Below, in pieces: positions 1-6,303 of a stretch of 6,303 nucleotides of DNA. The position numbers and the translations under genes were made by a program. The notes beneath the pieces were generated by a model, which was given only the letters and a program-made list of their open reading frames with translations, did not search any database and was not told the DNA's origin. This DNA is from Ruminococcus flavefaciens (GTDB taxonomy: Bacteria > Bacillota > Clostridia > Oscillospirales > Ruminococcaceae). The stretch is taken from contig DEDQ01000006.1 in the NCBI GenBank assembly GCA_002350065.1, positions 12,320 through 18,622 of the forward strand. Reading direction: 5' to 3'. How positions within the stretch are numbered: position 1 is the first letter of the stretch; every line of letters begins with the position of its first letter.

Positions 1-591
1 CAGTATTTCGTAAACAGCCTCGGAGTTGCCTACACATCGGCATATTCAGCTTGCAGCAAATTCATAAACATCTTCATGTGTCCTGCATTTACCGCCGGAC
101 ATACAATGTCATCATTCACAAGCCAGAACTACGGCGCAGGCAAATATGACCGCATCAGCGAGGGACTGAAGGTCTGCCTCATGATAGCTCTTACAGCATA
201 TGTAATATTCGGCTCGCTTATGATATTTATCCCCCGACAGCTTGCCTCGCTCATGCTCAGCGGAAGCGAGCAGACAGGTCTTGCGGCACAGTTTCTCCCG
301 ATATGCGGAGCAATGATATTCGCCGTCGACTTCCTCTTCGTATTCAGAAGCGGCGTACAGGGAATGGGTTCACCTTTTATACCGATGTGCTCAGGAATAG
401 CTGAAATGGTACTGAGGATATCCGTTATAGCTCTGTTCATCGGCACTGTAGGCTTCAAAGCGACAGCCTACGCTGAGGTATTCGCATGGTCGGGAGCTCT
501 CCTGATGAATATGGCAGCATTCTACCGGATACTCGACTCCCACAGGAGTAAGCTTCAACAGCCCATCGGCGCGGTAAAAGCCGCGAGATAA
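1..591 (+). CDS. MATE-family efflux transporter, C-terminal part (5' end off window)
   Basis: The reading frame is open from the first base and ends at TAA 589-591, giving 196 visible residues of a family usually about 450 long, so roughly the second half. MATE proteins are inner-membrane antiporters that export drugs or other small molecules using Na+ or H+ gradients. The visible part begins in a membrane stretch, followed by the typical MATE loop 'SQNYGAGKYDRI' (visible residues 41-52), where the second bundle carries an N-[FY]-G-A-G motif. Further hydrophobic helices lie at about 58-80, 98-120, 132-155 and 163-180, with 'GVQGMG' between the second and third. The tail is short and basic. 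An ATG at 76 is internal, since coding homology-like sequence continues upstream of it. The substrate cannot be told from the sequence. The gene converges on the ABC gene and ends 35 bases before a hairpin terminator. Confidence 0.88.
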   Translation, partial: QYFVNSLGVAYTSAYSACSKFINIFMCPAFTAGHTMSSFTSQNYGAGKYDRISEGLKVCLMIALTAYVIFGSLMIFIPRQLASLMLSGSEQTGLAAQFLPICGAMIFAVDFLFVFRSGVQGMGSPFIPMCSGIAEMVLRISVIALFIGTVGFKATAYAEVFAWSGALLMNMAAFYRILDSHRSKLQQPIGAVKAAR

Positions 592-626
592 TAAATCACG
601 CTATCATCACACACTCCTAATCTAAA

Positions 627-664
627 GACCAGCCCCCGGGAAGATATCTTTCCGGGGGCTGGTC
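627..664. terminator. Strong hairpin terminator shared by two convergent genes
   Basis: The arms 627-643 and 648-664 pair over 17 bp around a 4-base loop (644-647), with one G-T pair (640/651) on the plus strand. The core is GACCAGCCCCCGG against CCGGGGGCTGGTC. It starts 35 bases after the MATE stop codon and lies 11 bases beyond the stop of the minus-strand ABC gene. Leaving the stem on the minus strand the sequence is TTTAGATT, and on the plus strand CGTTATGCTTATT. Both are only moderately T-rich, so the tail is weaker than the stem. Bidirectional action is inferred from the position between convergent stops. Confidence 0.82.
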
Positions 665-675
665 CGTTATGCTTA

Positions 676-3600
676 TTATTCAGTTCTGAGTGCAACTACG
701 GGGTCTTTCTTTGCGGCGCTTCTTGAAGGGATAATGCCTGAGATAAGTGTGAGGAGCACGCTTATCGTTATGAGTATCAGCGCGGCAGGTATCGGGAGAA
801 CCGATTTCAGGTTCGTGATACCGGTGAGAGCCTTGATTATCGCATTTATCGGGAATGTAGTCAGCCACGACACGATAACTCCGAGAAGTCCTGACGTGAA
901 GCCGATGAGCATCGTCTCTGCGTTGAACATATTGCTTACGTTGCGCTTTGAAGCTCCGATAGCACGGAGGATACCTATCTCCTTAGTACGCTCCTGAACG
1001 GATATGAGCGTGATAACGCCAATCATTATCGAGGAAACGATAAGTGAGATACTTACAAACGCGATGAGAACATAAGTGATAGCATTGATGATAGTAGTGA
1101 TACTGCTCATCATGAGACCGATGTAGTCAGTATACTTTATCTGTGCGAGCTCGTCCTTGCCCTCGTTGTATTCGGAGATAACGTCCTCGATGACGTCCTT
1201 GTTCTCGAATGAATTTGCAAAGAGGTTTATCATCGAAGGCTCAGCAAGGTCAATATAGCCCATTTTTCTGAGATTGTCCTCGTATGTTGAGGTAGAGAAC
1301 TCGACAGTTTCATCATAGAAATATGCAAACTGCTTGGGAGTGAGAGTATCAAGGAGCATATCAAGTGCGGCAAGCATCTGCTCGGGCGTCATAGAACCTA
1401 TCTGACCCATTACCTGCTGTGCATACTGAGCCTTTATCTGCTCCTGAACGCCGCTTGTATAAGCAGACCTGAGGTCCTCGTCGCTCATCTTGGAGAGATA
1501 TCCCTTTATCTCGTCCTCGCCTACGCCCATCTGCTGTGAGAGCATCTGGATAAGTGCTGTTTCCATGTCCTCGCGCTTGATGTCCTTCATAGCCTCTGAG
1601 GTCATCTGCTCGAGCATATCCCCGTCGGGAGTAGACATGAGCTGAACATAGAACGAAGCCTTTTCAGTATCATTCATTGAGCTGATATATGTGCGGAAGA
1701 GTTTTTCCTTTTCCTCGTCTGTGAGAGTTCCTGCGGCAGGCTTGAAAGGAAGACCGGATATAACGTCCTTGTCCTCGTTGGCGAGCTGAGCCTTTATAAC
1801 GTCAGCATCGTGTGAATTGTTGATGATATACTCTGTGAGGTCCTTGGTATAGCCGATAGCACCTGTGAGCATTGCCGCTTTGGAATCCTTGTTCGGACGG
1901 ATAATTCCGCTTACCTTGATGTCGATACCGTTGTCGTAGAGGTATGTGAGACCGGCCTCTGTATCGCGGAGGTCGGTATAATTGCCGGTAGCCTTGTCAA
2001 GCTGATAGCAGTCTGAATTGAGAACGACTCTGTATGTTGATTTGCAGATATCCTCATAGCTCCATGAAGTCTGCTTGAATTCGACCTTTGTTTCGCCGTC
2101 CATAGCAGCTTTCATGATCTCATCGATCTCTTCCTTCTTTTCAAGTCCGAGAGCGTAGAGTGCAACGTCATTGAGCTCGTTGTTGGAGTCGAGGACGAGC
2201 ACTACCTCATCGTAGCTGTTAGGCCACGAACCGTAAACGACGTCGTACTGCTTCTCGATGAGCGGGCTCACGAGCTTTCCGTCGTCGCCGGCGAGCATTT
2301 CCTGCCACAGCTTCATCTGCATGCTGTCGCCCATCATTGAGCCCATCATAGAGCCGCTTCCTGCTCCTGACATTGCAGACATATCAACGTTCATGCTCTC
2401 AGCCATGAGATCTGTCATAAGCTGCTGAGCGTCGGATATGATTATGTCTCCGTCAGCATTTTTGGTATAGACGAGCATATCGTAATCGTATGCATACTGT
2501 ACGCCGTTGAGAGCACCATGGAGCTTTGAATTCACATCAGCGTCCTGCTCATCGATGAAAGCCTTGAAGGACTTGAGGTCGTTCTGTGAATGCTCCTTGT
2601 CGTTGAAAGCATTTACTATCTCATAAACGGCAGAGCGCTTGTAAACGGCGTCCTTGTCGTGGTCGATATCGCCGTTGCCGAGCTTCATGAAGGTCTCCAT
2701 GATAGCAGAGAGGTCGGTATTCGTCTGCATGATAGAGAGCGGATATGAGGAAAGAGTTTCCTCCTGTATCGCGTTGATGTAGTTCTGGAAGCCCTGAGAT
2801 ACCGCATAGATAAGGGCAATACCGATGATACCGATACTTCCGGCAAAGGAAGTGAGCATAGTTCTGCCCTTCTTGGTGAAGAGATTCTTCATAGAAAGTC
2901 CGAGCGATGTAGCAAACGACATCGAAGGCTTTTTCTTCTTGTTGGAAGCCGCTTCGTCCTGAGCGTTCTTGTCGCGGACCTCCTCCATTTGAATCTCCTT
3001 CTCGGTGAGCGGAGAGGAATCCTCCTGAATAACGCCGTCGAGCATACGGACGATACGAGTGGAATACTGCTCTGCGAGCTCAGGGTTGTGAGTTACCATG
3101 ATAACGAGACGGTCTTTGGAGATATCCTTGAGGATATCCATTACCTGCTCGCTGGTCTTGGTATCGAGAGCGCCTGTAGGCTCATCAGCGAGGATAATAT
3201 CGGGGTCGTTAACGATAGCACGTGCGATAGCGACACGCTGCATCTGACCGCCGGACATCTCTGACGGGCGCTTGTGGAACTGATTTCCGAGCCCTACCTG
3301 CTCGAGAGCCTTCTTAGCGCGTTCGCGGCGTTCAGACTTTGAAACGCCTGAGAGCGTCAGTGCGAGCTCGACGTTCTGAAGAACGGTCTGATGCGGGATA
3401 AGGTTATAGCTCTGGAAAACAAAGCCGATAGAGTGGTTTCTGTAAGCGTCCCAGTCTCTGTCCTTGTACTCCTTGGTGGAACGTCCGTTGATGACGAGGT
3501 CGCCCTCGGTATACTGGTCGAGTCCGCCGATGATGTTGAGCATTGTAGTCTTGCCGCAGCCGGAAGGTCCGAGTATTGCGACAAATTCTGATTTTCTGAA

Positions 3601-3681
3601 GCTGAGGTCGATACCTTTCAGCGCGTGAACAGTGTTCTCGCCGGCAAGGTAATCCTTTTTAATGCCTTTCAGTTCGAGCAT
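676..3681 (-). CDS. ABC transporter, fused ATPase and FtsX/MacB-type permease with large extracytoplasmic domain
   Basis: This 1001-residue protein probably uses ATP hydrolysis to drive export or extracytoplasmic mechanical work at the cell membrane. Its ATPase domain (about 1-220) has Walker A GPSGCGKT (38-45), Q-loop Q90, signature MSGGQ (142-146, Met for the usual Leu), Walker B IILADEP (162-168, catalytic E167), D-loop GALD (170-173) and H-loop H198. A charged linker with KKKK (248-251) leads to helix 1 (about 276-297). An outer domain of about 565 residues follows, then helices near 865-892, 922-946 and 962-984. '[15 protein letters not shown]' (897-911) and the C-terminal '[14 protein letters not shown]' are FtsX/MacB permease signatures. 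The order matches MacB, but MacB is about 650 residues, and this one has a much larger outer domain and no adjacent MacA-like gene. ATG 3681 is chosen because AAGGAGG (3689-3695) sits 7 bases upstream. It appears monocistronic. The substrate is unknown; peptide, antibiotic or lipid are all possible. Confidence 0.93.
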   Translation of the reverse strand: MLELKGIKKDYLAGENTVHALKGIDLSFRKSEFVAILGPSGCGKTTMLNIIGGLDQYTEGDLVINGRSTKEYKDRDWDAYRNHSIGFVFQSYNLIPHQTVLQNVELALTLSGVSKSERRERAKKALEQVGLGNQFHKRPSEMSGGQMQRVAIARAIVNDPDIILADEPTGALDTKTSEQVMDILKDISKDRLVIMVTHNPELAEQYSTRIVRMLDGVIQEDSSPLTEKEIQMEEVRDKNAQDEAASNKKKKPSMSFATSLGLSMKNLFTKKGRTMLTSFAGSIGIIGIALIYAVSQGFQNYINAIQEETLSSYPLSIMQTNTDLSAIMETFMKLGNGDIDHDKDAVYKRSAVYEIVNAFNDKEHSQNDLKSFKAFIDEQDADVNSKLHGALNGVQYAYDYDMLVYTKNADGDIIISDAQQLMTDLMAESMNVDMSAMSGAGSGSMMGSMMGDSMQMKLWQEMLAGDDGKLVSPLIEKQYDVVYGSWPNSYDEVVLVLDSNNELNDVALYALGLEKKEEIDEIMKAAMDGETKVEFKQTSWSYEDICKSTYRVVLNSDCYQLDKATGNYTDLRDTEAGLTYLYDNGIDIKVSGIIRPNKDSKAAMLTGAIGYTKDLTEYIINNSHDADVIKAQLANEDKDVISGLPFKPAAGTLTDEEKEKLFRTYISSMNDTEKASFYVQLMSTPDGDMLEQMTSEAMKDIKREDMETALIQMLSQQMGVGEDEIKGYLSKMSDEDLRSAYTSGVQEQIKAQYAQQVMGQIGSMTPEQMLAALDMLLDTLTPKQFAYFYDETVEFSTSTYEDNLRKMGYIDLAEPSMINLFANSFENKDVIEDVISEYNEGKDELAQIKYTDYIGLMMSSITTIINAITYVLIAFVSISLIVSSIMIGVITLISVQERTKEIGILRAIGASKRNVSNMFNAETMLIGFTSGLLGVIVSWLTTFPINAIIKALTGITNLKSVLPIPAALILITISVLLTLISGIIPSRSAAKKDPVVALRTE

Positions 3682-3713
3682 ATACTTTCCTCCTTGGAAG
3701 ATTTTACAATGTC

Positions 3714-3719
3714 ATTATA
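3714..3719 (-). promoter_or_regulatory. -10 box of the ABC transporter promoter, no good -35
   Basis: The minus strand reads TATAAT here, a perfect -10. Transcription would start near 3707, giving a leader of about 26 bases that contains the AAGGAGG ribosome site. No -35 hexamer lies at 16-18 bp: the nearest TTGAG-type hexamers give spacers of 14 or 20 bp. This is the pattern of a promoter that needs an activator bound in place of the -35 element. An overlapping TAAAAT at 3701-3706 is a weaker alternative. Confidence 0.55.
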
Positions 3720-3723
3720 TTCC

Positions 3724-3756
3724 CCTAACCTCAACTCAACCTCAACTCTGTCTCAA
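3724..3756 (-). repeat. Three 11-bp-phased TTGAG direct repeats, probable response-regulator binding array
   Basis: Read on the minus strand toward the ABC gene, the units are TTGAGACAGAG (3756-3746), TTGAGGTTGAG (3745-3735) and TTGAGGTTAGG (3734-3724), an exact 11-bp period. Within it, plus-strand AACCTCAACTC is repeated perfectly in tandem at 3727-3737 and 3738-3748. The array ends 4 bp upstream of the -10 box, covering the -35 region. Direct repeats at 11-bp spacing over the -35 are the known layout of OmpR/PhoB-family sites. Assigning such a regulator here is inference, as no regulator gene is in the window. Confidence 0.6.
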
Positions 3757-3770
3757 TTCTTATTGAGACA
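3749..3770. promoter_or_regulatory. Perfect 9-bp inverted repeat, candidate operator
   Basis: The arms TGTCTCAAT (3749-3757) and ATTGAGACA (3762-3770) are exact reverse complements around a 4-base spacer. The site lies between the two divergent promoters, 32 bp upstream of the methylase -35 and 29 bp upstream of the ABC -10. It should therefore lie outside both transcripts, which favours a protein-binding site over an RNA hairpin. One arm overlaps the outermost TTGAG repeat. Confidence 0.5.
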
Positions 3771-3802
3771 AGGACGCCGAGTCTGAAATATCCGCGGCGC
3801 CG

Positions 3803-3831
3803 TTGCTAAACATGAAAAAATATGGTATAAT
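3803..3831 (+). promoter_or_regulatory. Extended -10 promoter of the TrmH-family methylase
   Basis: A -35 TTGCTA (3803-3808), a 17-bp spacer and TATAAT (3826-3831) preceded by TGG make an extended -10 promoter. Transcription would start near 3837-3839, leaving a leader of only about 12-14 bases before ATG 3851. Confidence 0.75.
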
Positions 3832-3837
3832 TTCAAA

Positions 3838-3847
3838 GGAAGGTGAT
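3838..3847 (+). promoter_or_regulatory. Ribosome binding site fixing the methylase start at ATG 3851
   Basis: GGAAGGTGAT contains AAGGTGAT, a good match to the 16S anti-Shine-Dalgarno complement, ending 3 bases before ATG 3851. The upstream in-frame TTG 3803 and ATG 3812 lie inside the promoter and lack such a site, so this element decides the start. Confidence 0.75.
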
Positions 3848-3850
3848 AAT

Positions 3851-4669
3851 ATGGCTGAAATAATCGAGATAAATGACATAAATGCGCCGGAGCTCGATAT
3901 GTACCGGCAGATGCACGAGGCTCAGCTCCTGCATTATTACGAGCCCGACGATGGAGTATTCCTCGCCGAGAGCCCCAAGGTCATCGAAAGGGCGCTCCGC
4001 AGAGGCTACGAACCGATATCCATACTCTGCGAGCGGTCTGATATAGAAGGTGAAGCCGCCGGAGTGATAGCTGAGGCAAAGGTCCCCGTATACACCGGAG
4101 ACAGCGCCGTAATAGTGGAAGTGACCGGCTTCAGGCTCATTCGCGGAGCTATATGTGCAATGCGCCGCAGAGCGCTCCCCTCGCCCGCTGAGCTGTGCAG
4201 GGACGCACGGCGTATAGCAGTCCTCGAAAACGTGGTCAATCCCACAAACGTAGGAGCTATCTTCCGCTCGGCGGCGGCTCTCGGAGTTGATGCAGTCCTG
4301 CTGAGCGATACCTGCTCCGACCCGCTGTACAGACGCTCCTCGCGCGTGAGCATGGGGACTGTCTTTCAGGTGCCGTGGACTTACATGAGCACTCAGACCG
4401 CTGATATCACGCTTCTGCATGAGCTCGGATTCAGGACTGCGGCAATGGCTCTCGAAGCGGATTCAGTGGACATCGACGACGAAAAGCTCAACGACGAGGA
4501 AAAGCTCGCAATTATCCTCGGAGCCGAAGGTGACGGTCTCGCGGCGGAAACTATCTCCGCGTGCGACTATACTGTCTGCATACCGATGTCACATGAGGTG
4601 GATTCTCTCAACGTAGCGGCGGCATCAGCGGTGGCATTTTATCAGCTCTGCCACAAAAAGAGCAAATAA
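3851..4669 (+). CDS. TrmH/SpoU-family RNA 2'-O-methyltransferase
   Basis: This 272-residue protein should transfer a methyl group from S-adenosylmethionine to a ribose 2'-OH in tRNA or rRNA, in the cytoplasm. The C-terminal half is a complete SPOUT knot. Motif 1 is NPTNVGAIFRSAAALG (130-145), with the conserved N133 and R139; motif 2 is IILGAEGDGL (221-230); motif 3 is IPMSHEVDSLNVAAASA (244-260), with S252-L253-N254. The N-terminal part (about 30-106, including GVFLAESPKVIERAL) resembles the substrate-binding extension of SpoU-type enzymes rather than a bare catalytic domain. The length fits the family. The exact target nucleotide cannot be read from the sequence, so no gene symbol is given. 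ATG 3851 is preferred over in-frame TTG 3803 because the latter coincides with the -35 box. The gene has its own promoter and is divergent from the ABC gene. No clear terminator follows it, so some readthrough into uvrB is possible. Confidence 0.92.
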   Translation: MAEIIEINDINAPELDMYRQMHEAQLLHYYEPDDGVFLAESPKVIERALRRGYEPISILCERSDIEGEAAGVIAEAKVPVYTGDSAVIVEVTGFRLIRGAICAMRRRALPSPAELCRDARRIAVLENVVNPTNVGAIFRSAAALGVDAVLLSDTCSDPLYRRSSRVSMGTVFQVPWTYMSTQTADITLLHELGFRTAAMALEADSVDIDDEKLNDEEKLAIILGAEGDGLAAETISACDYTVCIPMSHEVDSLNVAAASAVAFYQLCHKKSK

Positions 4670-4671
4670 AG

Positions 4672-4685
4672 CGAAAATTTGTTCT
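4672..4685. promoter_or_regulatory. LexA-like (SOS) box upstream of uvrB
   Basis: CGAAAATTTGTTCT matches the Gram-positive LexA/DinR core GAACATATGTTC at 10 of 12 core positions; the right half GTTC is perfect and the left is GAAA instead of GAAC. It abuts the -35 of the uvrB promoter, where a repressor would block polymerase. uvrB is an established SOS gene in Firmicutes. The imperfect left half keeps this tentative. Confidence 0.42.
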
Positions 4686-4713
4686 TGCTATTTTAAAACT
4701 ATTGTGGTATAAT
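4685..4713 (+). promoter_or_regulatory. Extended -10 promoter of uvrB
   Basis: TTGCTA (4685-4690), a 17-bp spacer and TATAAT (4708-4713) with TGG in front form an extended -10 promoter. The start would be near A4720, giving a leader of about 25 bases with GGAGG (4735-4739) before ATG 4745. It lies wholly between the methylase stop and uvrB, so uvrB can be transcribed on its own. Confidence 0.78.
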
Positions 4714-4744
4714 AGTTGTATCTCAGTTTGCAACGGAGGTTATT

Positions 4745-6303
4745 ATGGACCATTTTGTTCTTCACTCTGATTACGCGCCCGCCGGCGACCAGCCGGAGGC
4801 TATTGACAGGCTCGTTAAGGGTATAGAGTCAGGCGAGAAGGAGCAGATACTCCTCGGCGTTACCGGCTCGGGAAAGACCTTCACAATGGCGAATGTCATA
4901 GCCCGCGTGAACAAACCAACTCTCGTCCTCGCCCACAATAAGATACTCGCGGCACAGCTCTGCTCGGAGTTTCGCGAGTTTTTCCCCGACAACGCAGTCG
5001 AATACTTTGTCTCATACTACGATTACTACCAGCCCGAGGCTTACGTCCCGAGCACCGACAGCTACATCGAAAAGGACTCGTCAATAAATGACGAGATTGA
5101 CAAGCTCCGCCACTCCGCGACAACGGCTCTCGCCGAGCGAAGCGACGTTATCATCGTTGCCAGCGTCTCGTGTATATACTCTCTCGGAAGCCCCGATGAG
5201 TACCGCTCGATGTGCGTCTCTATCCGTCAGGGAGCCGAAAAGCCACGCGACCAGCTCATCGAGGAGCTCGTCCGCATACGCTACGAGCGCAACGATATTG
5301 CATTCGAGCGCAACCGCTTCCGTGTGAGGGGTGATGTTGTGGAGATATTCCCCGCCATGTCGAGCGATACCGCGGTCAGAGTCGAATACTTCGGCGACGA
5401 GATAGACCGCATCTCCGAGATAAACGTCGTAACCGGAGAAGTCAAGGCGACAGTCTCTCATGCGGCTATTTTTCCGGCTTCGCACTATGTTGTCGGCGAT
5501 GACAAGCTCGAATCCGCGCTCAAAGAGATAGACCGCGAGCTCGCCGAGAGGATAGACTACTTCCAGAAAGAGAACAAGCTCATCGAGGCACAGCGCATCG
5601 AACAGCGCACACACTACGATATGGAGATGATACGCGAAGTCGGCTACTGCTCCGGAGTCGAGAACTACTCGCGCATTCTCGCGGGACGTCCGCCGGGAAG
5701 CACTCCCCTCACGCTCATGGACCACTTCCCCGAGGACTTCCTCCTCATCGTCGATGAGAGCCATGTGACGCTCCCGCAGGTAAGGGCTATGTACGCCGGA
5801 GACCGCGCCCGCAAGACGACTCTCGTCGATTACGGATTCCGTCTGCCGAGCGCTATGGACAACCGACCGCTCAATTTTGACGAGTTCAACGCTCATATTC
5901 ATCAGGCGATATACGTCAGCGCAACTCCGGGACAGATAGAGCGCGAAAAGACCGGTACGATAGTCGAGCAGCTCATTCGTCCGACCGGACTTGTCGACCC
6001 TGAGATAATCGTCAAGCCGACGCAGGGACAGGTAGACGACCTGCTCTCTGAGATAAACACCCGCGTCGAGCGGCATGAGCGTGTGCTTGTAACGACTCTC
6101 ACGAAAAAAATGGCTGAGGACCTCAGCTCGTACTATGAAAACCTCGGCGTGAAGGTGCGCTATCTGCACCACGACATCGACACAATCGAGCGTATGGAGC
6201 TGATAAAAGACCTCCGAAACGGAGTATTTGACGTCCTTGTCGGAATCAACCTCCTGCGTGAGGGACTTGATATCCCCGAGGTAAGCCTCATCGCTATCCT
6301 CGA
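4745..6303 (+). CDS. uvrB: UvrABC excinuclease subunit B (UvrB), 3' end off window
   Basis: UvrB is the damage-verifying helicase-like subunit of bacterial nucleotide excision repair: it is loaded by UvrA, clamps one strand at the lesion and recruits UvrC for incision. The visible 519 residues of about 660 include the N-terminal '[12 protein letters not shown]' (9-20), Walker A GVTGSGKT (38-45), the aromatic beta-hairpin [12 protein letters not shown] (91-102) that pries the DNA strands apart, the UvrA-contacting region (about 155-250), the DESH box (337-340), 'YVSATPG' (390-396) and '[16 protein letters not shown]' (500-515). The frame is intact with no stop through the last base. The remaining helicase motif and the C-terminal UVR domain that binds UvrC should lie beyond the edge. 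ATG 4745 has GGAGG 5 bases upstream and gives the normal family N-terminus. Leu is read mostly by CTC, and TTA, CTA and TCA are nearly absent. Confidence 0.97.
   Translation, partial: MDHFVLHSDYAPAGDQPEAIDRLVKGIESGEKEQILLGVTGSGKTFTMANVIARVNKPTLVLAHNKILAAQLCSEFREFFPDNAVEYFVSYYDYYQPEAYVPSTDSYIEKDSSINDEIDKLRHSATTALAERSDVIIVASVSCIYSLGSPDEYRSMCVSIRQGAEKPRDQLIEELVRIRYERNDIAFERNRFRVRGDVVEIFPAMSSDTAVRVEYFGDEIDRISEINVVTGEVKATVSHAAIFPASHYVVGDDKLESALKEIDRELAERIDYFQKENKLIEAQRIEQRTHYDMEMIREVGYCSGVENYSRILAGRPPGSTPLTLMDHFPEDFLLIVDESHVTLPQVRAMYAGDRARKTTLVDYGFRLPSAMDNRPLNFDEFNAHIHQAIYVSATPGQIEREKTGTIVEQLIRPTGLVDPEIIVKPTQGQVDDLLSEINTRVERHERVLVTTLTKKMAEDLSSYYENLGVKVRYLHHDIDTIERMELIKDLRNGVFDVLVGINLLREGLDIPEVSLIAIL

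Noticed and set aside
76..78. ATG 76 as the start of the MATE gene
   Set aside because: The frame is open to base 1 and the upstream residues continue a membrane helix. MATE proteins are far longer than 171 residues, so this is an internal Met.
2989..3591. Plus-strand frames opposite the ABC ATPase domain
   Set aside because: The minus-strand frame has every ABC ATPase motif in order, and these are complements of its codons without start signals or domain features.
3792..3802. GC-rich palindromes CCGCGG and CGGCGCCG just before the methylase -35
   Set aside because: Short self-complementary strings without a loop or a partner element; expected by chance in GC-rich spacer, and not in either transcript.
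3803..3850. N-terminal extension of the methylase from TTG 3803 or ATG 3812
   Set aside because: These bases are the -35, spacer and -10 of the gene's promoter, there is no ribosome site before them, and the strong site at 3838-3847 serves ATG 3851.
3833..4420. Long minus-strand frames opposite the methylase gene
   Set aside because: No ribosome site or recognisable domain; the plus-strand frame carries all three SPOUT motifs.
4670..4744. Terminator after the methylase gene
   Set aside because: The A/T-rich stretch has no GC stem followed by a T tract; only the uvrB promoter and the LexA-like box are supportable.
5081..6172. A 363-codon open frame on the minus strand inside uvrB
   Set aside because: Its codons are the exact complements of the uvrB codons. 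It stays open only because uvrB avoids TTA, CTA and TCA, and its product shows no recognisable domain. uvrB itself is unmistakable.

Overview
The window looks like ordinary chromosome from a Clostridia-type Firmicute, probably Ruminococcus-like. This is inferred from strong Shine-Dalgarno sites (AAGGAGG, GGAGG), consensus TATAAT boxes, moderate GC with frequent ATA (Ile) codons, and the gene families present: a MacB-topology ABC protein with an oversized outer domain, and a TrmH-family methylase with an 'FLAESPKVIERAL' N-terminal region. No sequence search was possible, so the genus is a guess.

Layout: (1) 1-591 (+) is the C-terminal part of a MATE-family efflux transporter whose start lies off the left edge. 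(2) 627-664 is a strong 17-bp hairpin between two convergent genes, probably ending transcription from both sides. (3) 676-3681 (-) is one 1001-residue ABC exporter polypeptide, with an N-terminal ATPase, one membrane helix, a large extracytoplasmic domain of about 565 residues, then three C-terminal FtsX/MacB-type membrane helices. (4) 3682-3850 is a divergent control region. It holds a promoter for the ABC gene with a perfect -10 but no good -35, three 11-bp-phased TTGAG repeats just upstream of that -10, an overlapping 9-bp inverted repeat, and the promoter of the next gene. (5) 3851-4669 (+) is a complete TrmH/SpoU-family RNA 2'-O-methyltransferase. (6) 4670-4744 carries a probable uvrB promoter abutted by a LexA-like box. 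(7) 4745-6303 (+) is uvrB, cut by the right edge after 519 codons.

The genes do not form one pathway. Two unrelated exporters face each other across a shared terminator, and an RNA-modifying enzyme and a DNA-repair helicase follow on the plus strand from separate, very similar promoters. I see no new multi-gene system. The most informative non-coding signal is the 3724-3770 repeat cluster, which looks like a binding array for an OmpR/PhoB-type response regulator controlling the ABC exporter. The most unusual coding signal is the large outer domain of that exporter, with a methionine-rich patch and a helical, repeat-like section. There are no rRNA or tRNA genes, CRISPR arrays, insertion sequences or attachment sites that I can support.
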